The notes under the pieces are model-generated. The model ran no database searches. It had not been told where the DNA came from and worked only from the letters and a program-made list of their open reading frames with translations. 64,000 bases of DNA. Source: Anaerolineae bacterium. GTDB lineage: Bacteria; Chloroflexota; Anaerolineae; Aggregatilineales; Phototrophicaceae. The DNA is taken from positions 99,260-163,259 of the forward strand of contig JALHNT010000011.1 of the NCBI GenBank assembly GCA_022843385.1. Reading direction: 5' to 3'. Of this stretch, positions 54,550-63,886 are shown piece by piece; the stretch's first letter is position 1; the number at the start of each line of letters is the position of its first letter. The translations under genes were made by a program, and so were the position numbers.

Positions 54550-54704
54550 GCAATGCGCATCAGTCCGTTGAACCTACAATAAATAACTCTGCGTTTCCGT
54601 TTATGTGGAAAGGTTTCGCATAAATACGTCAATGATCTCATAATAATTTCGAGATTTCTGAGACAGATATCCACCTGAAGATGACTAGTGGAAGAGAATC
54701 TGAT

Positions 54705-57700
54705 ATGGATACCATACCGACCCAAATCAAGGGTTACGAGATTCGTGAGCGCATCGGCTCAGGGGGCTTCGGCGCAGTCTACAAAGCCTATCAGACCACT
54801 ATCGGACGCGAGGTCGCTATCAAGGTCATCCTGCCTGACCGAGCCAATCAGCCGGATTTCATCCGCCGCTTCGAAAGTGAGGCACAACTCGTCGCCCGGT
54901 TAGAACATCCACACATCGTGCCGCTGTACGATTTCTGGCGCGATCCGGATGGAGCTTATCTGGTCATGCGTTGGTTGCGCGGCGGTAGCTTGCGCGATGC
55001 CTTGGCAACCAGTCCGTTCGACCTGCGAGCGTGTCTGCTGTTGCTGGAGCAAATCGCTGGTGCGCTGGCGCTGGCGCATCGTGGCGGGGTCATCCACCGC
55101 GACATCAAACCCGCCAATATTCTGCTGGACGAAGACGGCAATGCCTACCTGACCGATTTCGGCATCGCCAAAGACCTCAGCCTGCCCAGCCAGACCGCAT
55201 CAGATGTGCTGATCGGTTCCCTCGACTATATTTCGCCTGAGCAGGCGCGCGGCGAGTCGGTTACCCCACGCACCGACATCTACTGTCTTGGTGTCACACT
55301 CTACGAGGCCATCACGGGGCATCATCCATTTGAGGGGGTGTCCTCGGTCGAACGACTCTACAAGCATATCAATGACCCGCTGCCACTCATCACCAGCCTG
55401 GAAGCCAGCGTACAGCAGGCGGTTAACGCGGTCATTCAACAGGCGACGGCAAAAAACCCCGAACAGCGTTATACCGATGTGCTGGCTTTGGCGGCGGACT
55501 TCCGCAAAGCCATCGGTGTAAGCGGGGCATCGGTTGCGGTCGAAGCACAATTGACGCAACGCGAGCACGAAATCCTGCGACTGATCGTAGATGGGCTGGC
55601 GAACAAGGAAATTGCCCAACGCTTGACGCTGAGCTTGAGTACGGTGAAGTGGCACGTCAACCAGATTTACGGCAAGTTAGGCGTACGCAGCCGGGTGCAG
55701 GCGATCATCCGCGCCAGAGAACTCGATTTGCTGGGTAAAGGGGGTGCCGATCTTGCGACTGTCCATCTGCCCACCGCAGACTTTAATCCGGTCAATCCTT
55801 ACAAAGGGTTGCTGGCATTCCAGGCTGCCGATTCGCAGGATTTCTTTGGGCGTGAGAAGATCACGGCCACACTGGTGAAACGAATGGGAGAAGGCAGCCC
55901 ATACAGCCGCTTTCTGGCAGTAGTCGGCCCAAGTGGCAGCGGCAAATCCAGCCTGGTCAGGGCGGGATTGATTCCGGCGCTGTGGCGCGGCGAACTATCT
56001 GGCTCTGAGCGCTGGTTTGTCGCGGAGATGCTGCCGGGTTCCCATCCGCTTGACGAACTGGAGGTCGCCCTCACGCGCATTGCCGCCAACCAGGCAGGAA
56101 ATCTGAATGAACACCTGCGCCGGGATGAACGCGGCCTGGTGCGCTGCGCCAGCCTGATCCTGCCCAATGATGGGACTGAACTGGTGCTGGTTATTGACCA
56201 GTTTGAGGAAGTCTTCACGCTGACGACGGATGAAGCGGAACAGGCACACTTTCTGGCACTGTTGTACGCCGCGACCATGGAGTCGCGCAGTCGCATCCGC
56301 GTGGTCATCACCCTGCGCGCTGACTTCTACGACCGCCCACTGCATGATCCCCACTTTGGTGAGCTGGTGCGCTCGCGGCTGGAGACCATCATGCCCCTGT
56401 CAGTGGAGGAGTTAGAGCGTGCCATCGTCCGCCCTGCCGAACGTGCCGGCGTGACGTTCGAGCCGGGTCTGGTCAGTACCATCATTAGTGAAGTAAATTA
56501 TCAGCCGGGCGCGCTGCCGCTGTTGCAATTCGCCCTGACTGAGTTGTTCGAGCGGCGGCAGGGGCGACTGCTCACGCGTGAGGCGTATCAGGCCATTGGT
56601 GGCGCAACGGGCGCGCTGGCAAAACGCGCCGAAAAGGTCTATCTGGGTTTCGGCGAGCAGGAACGTGGTTTGGCGCGCCAGATTTTTCTACGGCTGGTGA
56701 CGCTGGGGGAAGGTACCGAAGACACCCGGCGACGCGCTACCCGCTCCGAATTCAAGACGATCGTGGGCGATAGTGATGTGCTGGACGAGATCCTCGATAC
56801 ATTGGCTGCTTATCGTCTGCTTGCGCTGGACACCGATCCGGCAACGCGCACACCTACCGTCGAGCTGGCGCACGAGGCACTGCTGCGCGAATGGGAACGA
56901 CTGCGTGCCTGGCTGACCGAAGCCCGCGATGACATCAAGACCCAGCGACAGCTTGCACTCATGGCGGATGAATGGCGGGCTGCTGATCGTGATTCGAGCT
57001 TTCTGGCGCGAGGGTCTCGTCTATCCCACTTTGAGTCCTGGCGGGGCGAGACGACGATTGCTCTCTCACAAAGCGAGATTGAATTCCTCGATGCCAGCCT
57101 GATGCAGCGGCAGCGTGACAGAGAGGCAGAGCATGAACGACAGGTGCGCGAGCAATCGCTGGAACGTCGCTCCCGTACTTTTCTGCGAGGATTGGTCGGC
57201 GTACTGCTGCTGGCAGTGCTGATCTCCAGTGGATTGACTGTCTTCGCGTTGGATCGCGAGTCACAGGCGCAGGATGCGCGCGATGAGGCAGTGACTGCTT
57301 TTCGTAATTCCGAACGCCAACGCCTAGCACTCCGTGCTGATCAGGTGTTGGATGCAGGTGCGAATGGTAACGTCGGCTTTGCGCTGGCGATGCGCAGCCT
57401 GGAATACGGATATAGCCCTGAAGCAGATTTGGCACTACAACGCGCCATGAGTGAAGGGATCATTCGCCGCACCCTGCCCCCGGTGCGCAATGGCGTTTAC
57501 TCGGTATATTATTCCCCCGATGGGGCATTAATCGCCGAAACGGGCGAAGCGGTTGTTCGTATACTCGATGCAGCAACTGGAGCAGAAATTCACACCTTGT
57601 CTGGTGACCAGATCTTTAGGTATGCAGAGTTTTCGCCCGATGGTCAGCGCCTAGTCGTTTTGGGGGACAAAACGCTCTCTATTTGGCATGTGGCAACATG

Positions 57701-59342
57701 GGAAGCGCTCCACATTATCGAGGTTGCTGGAATCACAACAGGTTATCTATCACAGAATATGCCAGACAGTGTGTTTGTTCATTCTTCTGCAGATCACATT
57801 CTTCAAATCGACATCAACACTGGAAAAGAAATAACCCGTTACGCAGTTGAGACAGCGTATGGTGAGATCAATTTCATCGCGCATGATTCTGTCGGGAATG
57901 TACGTTATGTGGTTAAGGATGATGAAAATCGGTTGCTGCTGATCGCTGCTGAGACAGAAACCATCTTGTGTACGCTGGTGAATACACCGTCAGAGGCTTT
58001 GACATGGTCTTATCAGGTTCCAAACGGCAAGGAATTCCTGTTTGCTATACAGGGCAATCGTGCCTATGTCTTGGATTTTTCATGTAATCTAATCGCCCAG
58101 TTTGCCGGTCATGCAACAGATGCCGAGATTTGGGCCGTTGATATCTCAAGCGACCATACCTTTGCTGCAACTGGAAGTAACGACGAACAAGTTATTTTGT
58201 GGGATTTGCAGACCGAGGCTGAAATCACCCATTTTTCGCCTACAGACATGCGTGGGCTCACTATTTCGCCTGATGGTGAGGAAATTGCCATAATAGACTT
58301 TGAAACAGTCTATGTGTGGGATGTGATGCCCTTCCCAGAGCTGAGCAAGATTGACATCGGTTCTGTATCGCCCTTTCCTCAGTTCTCAGCCGATGGGCAG
58401 AGCGTTTATGTCGGTGGTATAGGTAATCCTTTCGGGCATTGGTCGCTGGATGGGCGCAATCTGGCACCAGAGTTTCAGTTTGAATGGCCGATCCGAGGGT
58501 TTGACATCAATTCAGATGGGAGCATGATGGCAGTTTCGTTGGAATCTCCGATTAACTTCTCCAACTATTTGCTCGACCCTGATTCGGGAGAGATTCTGCA
58601 CGAATTGGTAGGGCAGACAGAAGTGGTGAACTATATCTCGTTTTCGCCGGACGATACTCAGGTACTGAGTGGGGGATTTGACCTGACAGCACAGATCTGG
58701 GATGTGGCAACTGGGGAACGACTGCAGGTCTTTTCAGGATTGCACGACAGTGTCATGGCTGCCTTCTGGTCTCCTGATGGTCAGCGCATCCTCAGCGGCA
58801 GCGCCGATAACAAAGCAGCCATTTGGGATATAGCGACTGGTCAAGTCATACGAGTATTCGAGCATGGGGGAGCTGCCTTGATGCATGCCAGTTTTGCCCC
58901 GGATGGACGCTCTATAGCCACTGCTTCCACCGAGGGATTTGCAACCATCTGGGATGTCGAGACGGGTCAAATGCGCCTGCGGCTTACACATCCAAATGTC
59001 ATTTTCTCAACTCACTTCTCGCCCGATGGTCAGTTTCTACTGACGGCCTGCTGGGATGGGATGGTGCGGCTGTGGAATGTAGCAACTGGTGAGCTGGTGC
59101 GTATTTGGGATACTGGACTTGGCGAAATCAGTTCTGCTGAATTCTCACCGGATGGACAGTTCATTGTCGCTGCTAACGGCGGCTTCGGTACCGATTTGCG
59201 TCAACCGTTCATCAACGTTTGGCGCGTTGATCTCAATGCTATTGTTGCCGAATATTGTGCGCGCAACCCACTTGACATATCGCCAGAGGAGCGCACCCAG
59301 TATGGCATCACGGATGACGATCCGATTTGTCCACCTAGGTGA
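54705..59342 (+). CDS. Ser/Thr kinase - LuxR HTH - STAND NTPase - WD40 fusion protein
   Basis: The protein has 1545 aa. Residues 10-270 are a Hanks-type kinase with GSGGFGAV, K40, HRDIKPAN (D133) and DFG (D151). Residues 283-345 form a LuxR/GerE helix-turn-helix (LTQREHEILRLIVDGLANKE, STVKWHVNQIYGKLGVRSR). A STAND-type NTPase follows (NPYKGLLAF, FFGRE, P-loop GPSGSGKS at 408-415, LVIDQFEEVF). One membrane helix lies near 825-848, then seven or more WD40 repeats (each with SPDG and IWD). The HTH lies between kinase and NTPase, all on the cytosolic side, with the WD40 propeller outside. ATG 54705 (GGAAGAGA) is preferred; ATG 54681 is possible. Confidence 0.93.
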   Translation: MDTIPTQIKGYEIRERIGSGGFGAVYKAYQTTIGREVAIKVILPDRANQPDFIRRFESEAQLVARLEHPHIVPLYDFWRDPDGAYLVMRWLRGGSLRDALATSPFDLRACLLLLEQIAGALALAHRGGVIHRDIKPANILLDEDGNAYLTDFGIAKDLSLPSQTASDVLIGSLDYISPEQARGESVTPRTDIYCLGVTLYEAITGHHPFEGVSSVERLYKHINDPLPLITSLEASVQQAVNAVIQQATAKNPEQRYTDVLALAADFRKAIGVSGASVAVEAQLTQREHEILRLIVDGLANKEIAQRLTLSLSTVKWHVNQIYGKLGVRSRVQAIIRARELDLLGKGGADLATVHLPTADFNPVNPYKGLLAFQAADSQDFFGREKITATLVKRMGEGSPYSRFLAVVGPSGSGKSSLVRAGLIPALWRGELSGSERWFVAEMLPGSHPLDELEVALTRIAANQAGNLNEHLRRDERGLVRCASLILPNDGTELVLVIDQFEEVFTLTTDEAEQAHFLALLYAATMESRSRIRVVITLRADFYDRPLHDPHFGELVRSRLETIMPLSVEELERAIVRPAERAGVTFEPGLVSTIISEVNYQPGALPLLQFALTELFERRQGRLLTREAYQAIGGATGALAKRAEKVYLGFGEQERGLARQIFLRLVTLGEGTEDTRRRATRSEFKTIVGDSDVLDEILDTLAAYRLLALDTDPATRTPTVELAHEALLREWERLRAWLTEARDDIKTQRQLALMADEWRAADRDSSFLARGSRLSHFESWRGETTIALSQSEIEFLDASLMQRQRDREAEHERQVREQSLERRSRTFLRGLVGVLLLAVLISSGLTVFALDRESQAQDARDEAVTAFRNSERQRLALRADQVLDAGANGNVGFALAMRSLEYGYSPEADLALQRAMSEGIIRRTLPPVRNGVYSVYYSPDGALIAETGEAVVRILDAATGAEIHTLSGDQIFRYAEFSPDGQRLVVLGDKTLSIWHVATWEALHIIEVAGITTGYLSQNMPDSVFVHSSADHILQIDINTGKEITRYAVETAYGEINFIAHDSVGNVRYVVKDDENRLLLIAAETETILCTLVNTPSEALTWSYQVPNGKEFLFAIQGNRAYVLDFSCNLIAQFAGHATDAEIWAVDISSDHTFAATGSNDEQVILWDLQTEAEITHFSPTDMRGLTISPDGEEIAIIDFETVYVWDVMPFPELSKIDIGSVSPFPQFSADGQSVYVGGIGNPFGHWSLDGRNLAPEFQFEWPIRGFDINSDGSMMAVSLESPINFSNYLLDPDSGEILHELVGQTEVVNYISFSPDDTQVLSGGFDLTAQIWDVATGERLQVFSGLHDSVMAAFWSPDGQRILSGSADNKAAIWDIATGQVIRVFEHGGAALMHASFAPDGRSIATASTEGFATIWDVETGQMRLRLTHPNVIFSTHFSPDGQFLLTACWDGMVRLWNVATGELVRIWDTGLGEISSAEFSPDGQFIVAANGGFGTDLRQPFINVWRVDLNAIVAEYCARNPLDISPEERTQYGITDDDPICPPR

Positions 59343-59417
59343 AATGCAGTGCCACCGCGTTGTCCACACCGCCCTCACGCCCCGTATAAATGAGCGTCAG
59401 CTTTAGGACGGAGAGGG

Positions 59418-60269
59418 TCATTGGTAATCGGCTATCCCATCTTCAAAATCGTCGTCATCGCCGGCGCGTTGGGCATAGAGCGCCTGCTGCAAGGCATAGG
59501 TGCTGCGAATGAAATCCACCCGGCCCATCATCTCGCGCAGCGCCGGATATACCGGGAAGCAGTCGTGCAGCAGCGTCTCGCCATAGGTCGAAAGGGCGGC
59601 CGTATCCTGCGCTGGGTCGCCATAACCGGTGAAGCTGAAGTCGATGATGCCGGTGATCGTGGCTGTCGCCGGATCATAGAGGATGTTGCTGCTGCCGAAG
59701 TCACCATGGCGCAGCCGGGGTGTGATGGCGAAGTTTGTCGGGTCGTTCAGGAAATGCTCGAAGTGGGCCGTCACCTCAGCGCGGGCCTGCGGGCGCATGT
59801 GAGGATACAACTCCTGCTGAAAATCATGGAGCATCTGCGCCCAGAAAGCATGGGTCTCGCCGGGTGGGCGGGGCAGCGGCAGAGGCAGGCTGTGCAGCGT
59901 TTTCAGGAAACCAGCGAGTTGGGCGGCTATCTGGTGGCGCACTGGAGCATCGAGCGCTTGCAATTCGTCAATCCACAAGGGTTGACCGGGCAGCATGGCG
60001 TAGCCCATGCCCCTGAGCAGACCAGTGGCCGGGTCATAGCCAGTATAGGGCGGTTGCGGGATACGGAGCGGTAGGTGGCCTTGCAGCCGATCCAACACGG
60101 TGATCTCGTCGCTCATCTCGCGGGCGGCGGCGAGGGTGCGGGGAAAGCGGAAGACCCAGGCCTCGTTGACGATGACGACCTGGCTGAACTGCCCATGCTC
60201 CACCGGACGCGCCTGCTGCACTGTCAGGGCAGGGGCCAGGGATTGGATTTTAGCGATGAGGTCATCCAT
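59418..60269 (-). CDS. Aminoglycoside phosphotransferase-like kinase
   Basis: The 283-aa protein has the APH/choline kinase fold: VEHGQFSQVVIVNEAWVFRFPR at the nucleotide site, the catalytic loop LRHGDFGSSNILYD and the metal-binding IIDFSFTGYGDPAQD. It phosphorylates a small molecule; the family includes antibiotic-resistance enzymes, but homoserine, sugar and fructosamine kinases share the motifs, so resistance should not be assumed. It starts 13 nt after the CobW-type gene and probably shares its operon. Confidence 0.9.
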   Translation of the reverse strand: MDDLIAKIQSLAPALTVQQARPVEHGQFSQVVIVNEAWVFRFPRTLAAAREMSDEITVLDRLQGHLPLRIPQPPYTGYDPATGLLRGMGYAMLPGQPLWIDELQALDAPVRHQIAAQLAGFLKTLHSLPLPLPRPPGETHAFWAQMLHDFQQELYPHMRPQARAEVTAHFEHFLNDPTNFAITPRLRHGDFGSSNILYDPATATITGIIDFSFTGYGDPAQDTAALSTYGETLLHDCFPVYPALREMMGRVDFIRSTYALQQALYAQRAGDDDDFEDGIADYQ

Positions 60270-60282
60270 GTTCGCTGCCGGG

Positions 60283-61353
60283 TTACAACTCGCGCGGGGC
60301 GTATTCGTCGCGCTCCAGCTCAAGCTGCTCGATGATCTGCTGCGCCCGCGACTTTTTGGGCAGCGCCAGGGCACTGCTGAAGAGTGCCGTCAAGCGTTCC
60401 GGGTCCACCCCGCCCCGACTGCCGATGACGACAACCCGGTTATGCGGCGTCTGATCGCCCCAGGGTTCATCCAACGAGAGCGACCCGCGCCGCCCCACCA
60501 CTTGCAGCACGACCTGCGTATCGGGATATTCCTGAAGCTGGATGAGACCTTTGGCGCGGTAGATGGTACGCGGAAGCTTGCCGATCAACTGGCGCACACC
60601 GTCGATGGTGAAGGGCGTCGGGCTGCTCCACGTCCAGGTATTGAAGACCATCGTGTGGTCGTGATGGTGGTGTTCATGATGCTCACCCTCCTCATGAACA
60701 TGGATGTCTTGCTGCGGGCGGCTGAGGATGCGATCGACCGCGTATTGGCCCATGCCCAGCACCAGTTCGAGCGGGACGCGGCCAAAGGTGGTTTCGAGGA
60801 TGCGGGCGTCCGGCACGATTTCGACGATGAAATCCTTGACATCAGCCAGCGCCTCGCTATCGACGCGATCCACCTTGTTCAACACCACGATGTCGGCCAC
60901 CGCGATCTGGGCTTCGGCCAATTCCTGATAATCCTCATCGAGCGTCAGGATGTGTTCGGCGTCGATCACCGTCAGGATGCTATCGACGATGATGTACGGC
61001 TGAATCTCTGGCATGAGGAAGGTCATGGCGACGGCAGCCGGGTCGGAGACTCCGCTGGTTTCGACCACGATGTACTGCGGCGGATCGCTGCGCTTGAGCA
61101 ACCGGACGGTTTCCTTGAACAGATCGTCGCGGATGGTGCAGCAGATGCAGCCATTCGCCAGACTGACGGTTTCGCCCTCGACCCCGACAATCAGCCGCGA
61201 GTCAATGTTGACTGCGCCGAAGTCGTTGACCAGCACGGCGATCTTCAGGCCGTGATCGCCATGCAGCAGGTGGTTCAACAGGGTGGTTTTACCGGAGCCG
61301 AGGAATCCCGTAATAATCGTCAGCGGCACCGGGAAACGCGACGGGTCTGTCAT
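60283..61353 (-). CDS. CobW/ZNG1-type G3E GTPase, candidate zinc metallochaperone
   Basis: The 356-aa protein has the Walker A GFLGSGKTT (16-24), the G3E metal motif GCICC (C69, C71, C72), NKVD for guanine recognition, and a histidine-rich loop (HVHEEGEHHEHHHHDH) before the CobW C-terminal domain (PFTIDGVRQLIGKLP). COG0523 GTPases deliver metals, and those next to zinc-free ribosomal protein paralogues usually handle zinc under starvation. The upstream gene encodes a cysteine-free bL28, which supports that reading. It starts about 55 nt after rpmB. Confidence 0.92.
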   Translation of the reverse strand: MTDPSRFPVPLTIITGFLGSGKTTLLNHLLHGDHGLKIAVLVNDFGAVNIDSRLIVGVEGETVSLANGCICCTIRDDLFKETVRLLKRSDPPQYIVVETSGVSDPAAVAMTFLMPEIQPYIIVDSILTVIDAEHILTLDEDYQELAEAQIAVADIVVLNKVDRVDSEALADVKDFIVEIVPDARILETTFGRVPLELVLGMGQYAVDRILSRPQQDIHVHEEGEHHEHHHHDHTMVFNTWTWSSPTPFTIDGVRQLIGKLPRTIYRAKGLIQLQEYPDTQVVLQVVGRRGSLSLDEPWGDQTPHNRVVVIGSRGGVDPERLTALFSSALALPKKSRAQQIIEQLELERDEYAPREL

Positions 61354-61408
61354 GGCTCAGTCTCACTTGTCTGCGGACGGCAACCGGGAACGCCGGCCAC
61401 CCGCCCGC

Positions 61409-61654
61409 TTATTCGCCGGTGACCGACTTGATGGTCAGCCCACGCCCCTTGAGGAACGCGATCAGGCCAATCTTGTCGATGGTCCGCAGCTCGCCGGCCG
61501 AAATCTTGACGCGCACGAACTTATCCAGTTCTGGCACCCAGATGCGCTTCATTTGCAGATTCGGCTCCCACTTGCGGCGGGTGGCGCGCAGCGAGTGACT
61601 GCGCTTGTTGCCGAACATCGGTTTCTTGCCGGTTACTTTTCTTCTGCCTGGCAT
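61409..61654 (-). CDS. rpmB: 50S ribosomal protein bL28, cysteine-free
   Basis: The 81-aa protein carries the bL28 pattern (VTGKKPMFGNKRSHSLRATR, RKWEPNLQMKRIWVPELD, KISAGELRTIDKIGLIAFL). It has no cysteine, so it cannot form the zinc ribbon of the C+ form. C- paralogues replace zinc-containing ones when zinc is scarce in several bacteria, though many genomes have only a C- form. ATG 61654 is used with AAGGAG just upstream. A 12-bp inverted repeat (61668-61679 and 61740-61751) lies directly before the ribosome-binding site. Confidence 0.95.
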   Translation of the reverse strand: MPGRRKVTGKKPMFGNKRSHSLRATRRKWEPNLQMKRIWVPELDKFVRVKISAGELRTIDKIGLIAFLKGRGLTIKSVTGE

Positions 61655-61667
61655 GTCCAAACTCCTT

Positions 61668-61751
61668 CTTCGCTTACACACCAATGGTCATGGCGCGGCT
61701 GCCCGGTACATTGGGTCATTCTATCCTGCAAGCCCCATAGTGTAAGCGAAG
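61668..61751 (-). promoter_or_regulatory. Long inverted repeat in the rpmB leader
   Basis: CTTCGCTTACAC (61668-61679) and GTGTAAGCGAAG (61740-61751) are perfectly complementary. Within the loop CCAATG and CATTGG can also pair. In RNA this would make a two-stem leader ending just before the Shine-Dalgarno site; as DNA it could be two operator halves around a TAGAAT -10-like box. Confidence 0.5.
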
Positions 61752-61858
61752 ACTCGTCCGCCGTGAAGGTGTAACTGCTGCGAAAACGGTCAGGGTCGGG
61801 CGATGGCTGATGGTGTAGGCGTTATTCCATCGCTCGCGGCAGCGTTTTGCCCGGCACG

Positions 61859-63886
61859 TCATCGCGGTTGGCGCTGCCAGACCTTGATGAGGTTGTTGGC
61901 TTCGCCGGTCGCCAGCCACGCGCCATCCGGGTTGACGAGGATGGCATTGGGCGGACTGATGATCTGATCGAAAGATAGGGGGTAAAGCAGGAACCCCTGG
62001 GCAATGTTGCCCATCACCGGCTGTCCAGCGGTGGTGAGGCCGGTCATCCAGCCCTGTGATCCGGGCGACCAGGTGAAGCTGCTGAGATCAGGCAGAACGG
62101 CCAGACGATCCTGGTCAACCACGCCCGACTCGTGACGGAGGCGATAGACGGTCACGGTATCGTTCAGGAAGTAAGCCATCAGCTTGTGGGCTGTGTTCAT
62201 ATGCAGAGCTACGTAGTCGATTTGGGTGGCGATTCCATCGTAGCGCGGATCGAGTCTATCGCCGCTGCGCGGATCAATGAACATAGGCTGGTGATCTTCT
62301 GTGATCCCTGAAACATAGATGTTGCTCAATACGATCAGGTTGTCGTCGCTGAACCAGCCGATCTGACGAGTTATCCCCTCAGCGGACAGGATAATCTCCT
62401 GCAACACGTCGCCGCTATCGGCATCCAGCAGCCATAAGGAGCGTGAGGTGCCATCGACTGAGAGAGCCAGCACAGCAATCTGATCGCCGGTTTCGTTCCA
62501 GGTCGTGAACTGCGGTAAGTCCGTGATGGGGTAGGCGACGATGGTATCGGTCGCTATATCCCAGGAAAAAACAGGAGTGCGTTGGGTAAAGCACGTCCGT
62601 TCACTGTAAGTGATTCCCCCGATCAGCAACCGATTGTCAGTCAGATGCCAGTTCACATTTATCAAGCCGTCCACTCCACCCATCGAAGCAACAATCTGCT
62701 CGGTATCTTTGTCCCAGATGCGAATGCTGGCACAGCCCTGAACCCAACGAGCACCAACACTGTGGCTTCTATACGCCAAATAACGCCCATCGGGACTCCA
62801 GCCAATGGGACTCGCCCAATTGCCCACGTGGTGAATATTGCGGGCGAGCATGTGCTGTGACTGAACATCCCACACCTGCAACTCATCGCGCATCGCCAGA
62901 ACGATTCGCTGATTATCGCTGGCCCAGGAAACCGAACGGATACGATCCGCTGGATTATGGAGCGTTGCGATCAACCTGAAGTCGGTGCGGTCAAGGAGGT
63001 ACAACAAGCTGTTATCTCGCCCAAACACTCCCGTCAATAATCCGTCGGGGCTGCTCTCCCATTCCTGAAAGGACAATCTCACATCATCAGGTCGCGCAGC
63101 CAGACCAAACCGGATGCCGTTTGGATAAGGGGTTCCAATCGATGATCGACCTATCAATTGCCGACTATTGCCTGACCATTCGAATGTTGTGGTCACGCCT
63201 GGCCCTACGGACAACTCAATCTGACCGGTTTGCATTGAAAAAATGTCGAGCCGACCAATGGTTGCTACGGCTGGTACACGATAAGAAACCGCCAGATGTT
63301 GACTGTCAGGACTCCAGAGCATCGACAGAATATTCTCACGAACCATCGGTGCAAGGCTATACTCAGGGTAGGGATTCTGGATCATCTTAATCCGGTCAAT
63401 GACGCGGCGGTGGGTGGCGACATCCCAGACGATCAGACGACCCCGCCCCACTGCCGCCAGATAGCGCCCGTCGGGACTCCACTCGGCGCGGCTCAAGCCC
63501 GACTCGCTGTCGCGGAAGGTGGTCAGCAATTGCAGCGTGGTCGCGTCGAACACCTGAAGACTATGCGGGATGACGACGACGATCCGGCTGCCATCCGCGC
63601 TCCAGGCCAACTGACGCGCCTGAAACCGTCCCAGCGGCACATGGTCGGCGCTGAACAGGCCGATCATCTCGCCGGAGACGATCTGGTACTGGCGACCATC
63701 GGGACTCCAGGTGATGGCATTGACCGGGGCGAGGGATGGGGTGAGGGCTTCAAACCGGTCATCGCGGTATTGCCAGAGCAGCCAATACCGTTGCCGGCTC
63801 AGTGGGTCGGGAGCTGCGATCTCTGCCGCCAACATATCACCGTCAGGACTCCACCGCAACGCTGTGATGGCCCCAGTAGAGTTGGC
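61859..63886 (-). pseudogene. WD40-repeat protein, 5'-truncated
   Basis: The open frame encodes about 675 residues of WD40-like blades (WSPDGRQYQIVSG, WSADGSRIVVV, WSPDGRYLAAVGRG, and a final NPDGAWLATGEANNLIKVW). WD40 homology already runs at its first codons (STGAITALRWSPDG), just after an in-frame TGA (63889-63887); there is no signal peptide, no good ribosome-binding site and only a TTG (63859) as possible start. This looks like a gene that lost its beginning at the junction with the frame at the right edge. If expressed it would be an incomplete propeller protein. A start upstream in another frame cannot be excluded. Confidence 0.65.

Noticed and set aside
59418..60269. Antibiotic-resistance annotation for the APH-like protein
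   Set aside because: The motifs are shared with many metabolic kinases and the gene sits in a ribosomal-protein/metal-chaperone operon, not a resistance context.
60100..61422. 440-codon open frame antisense to the phosphotransferase and CobW-type genes
   Set aside because: Both sense genes show intact catalytic motifs; the antisense frame is a composition effect.
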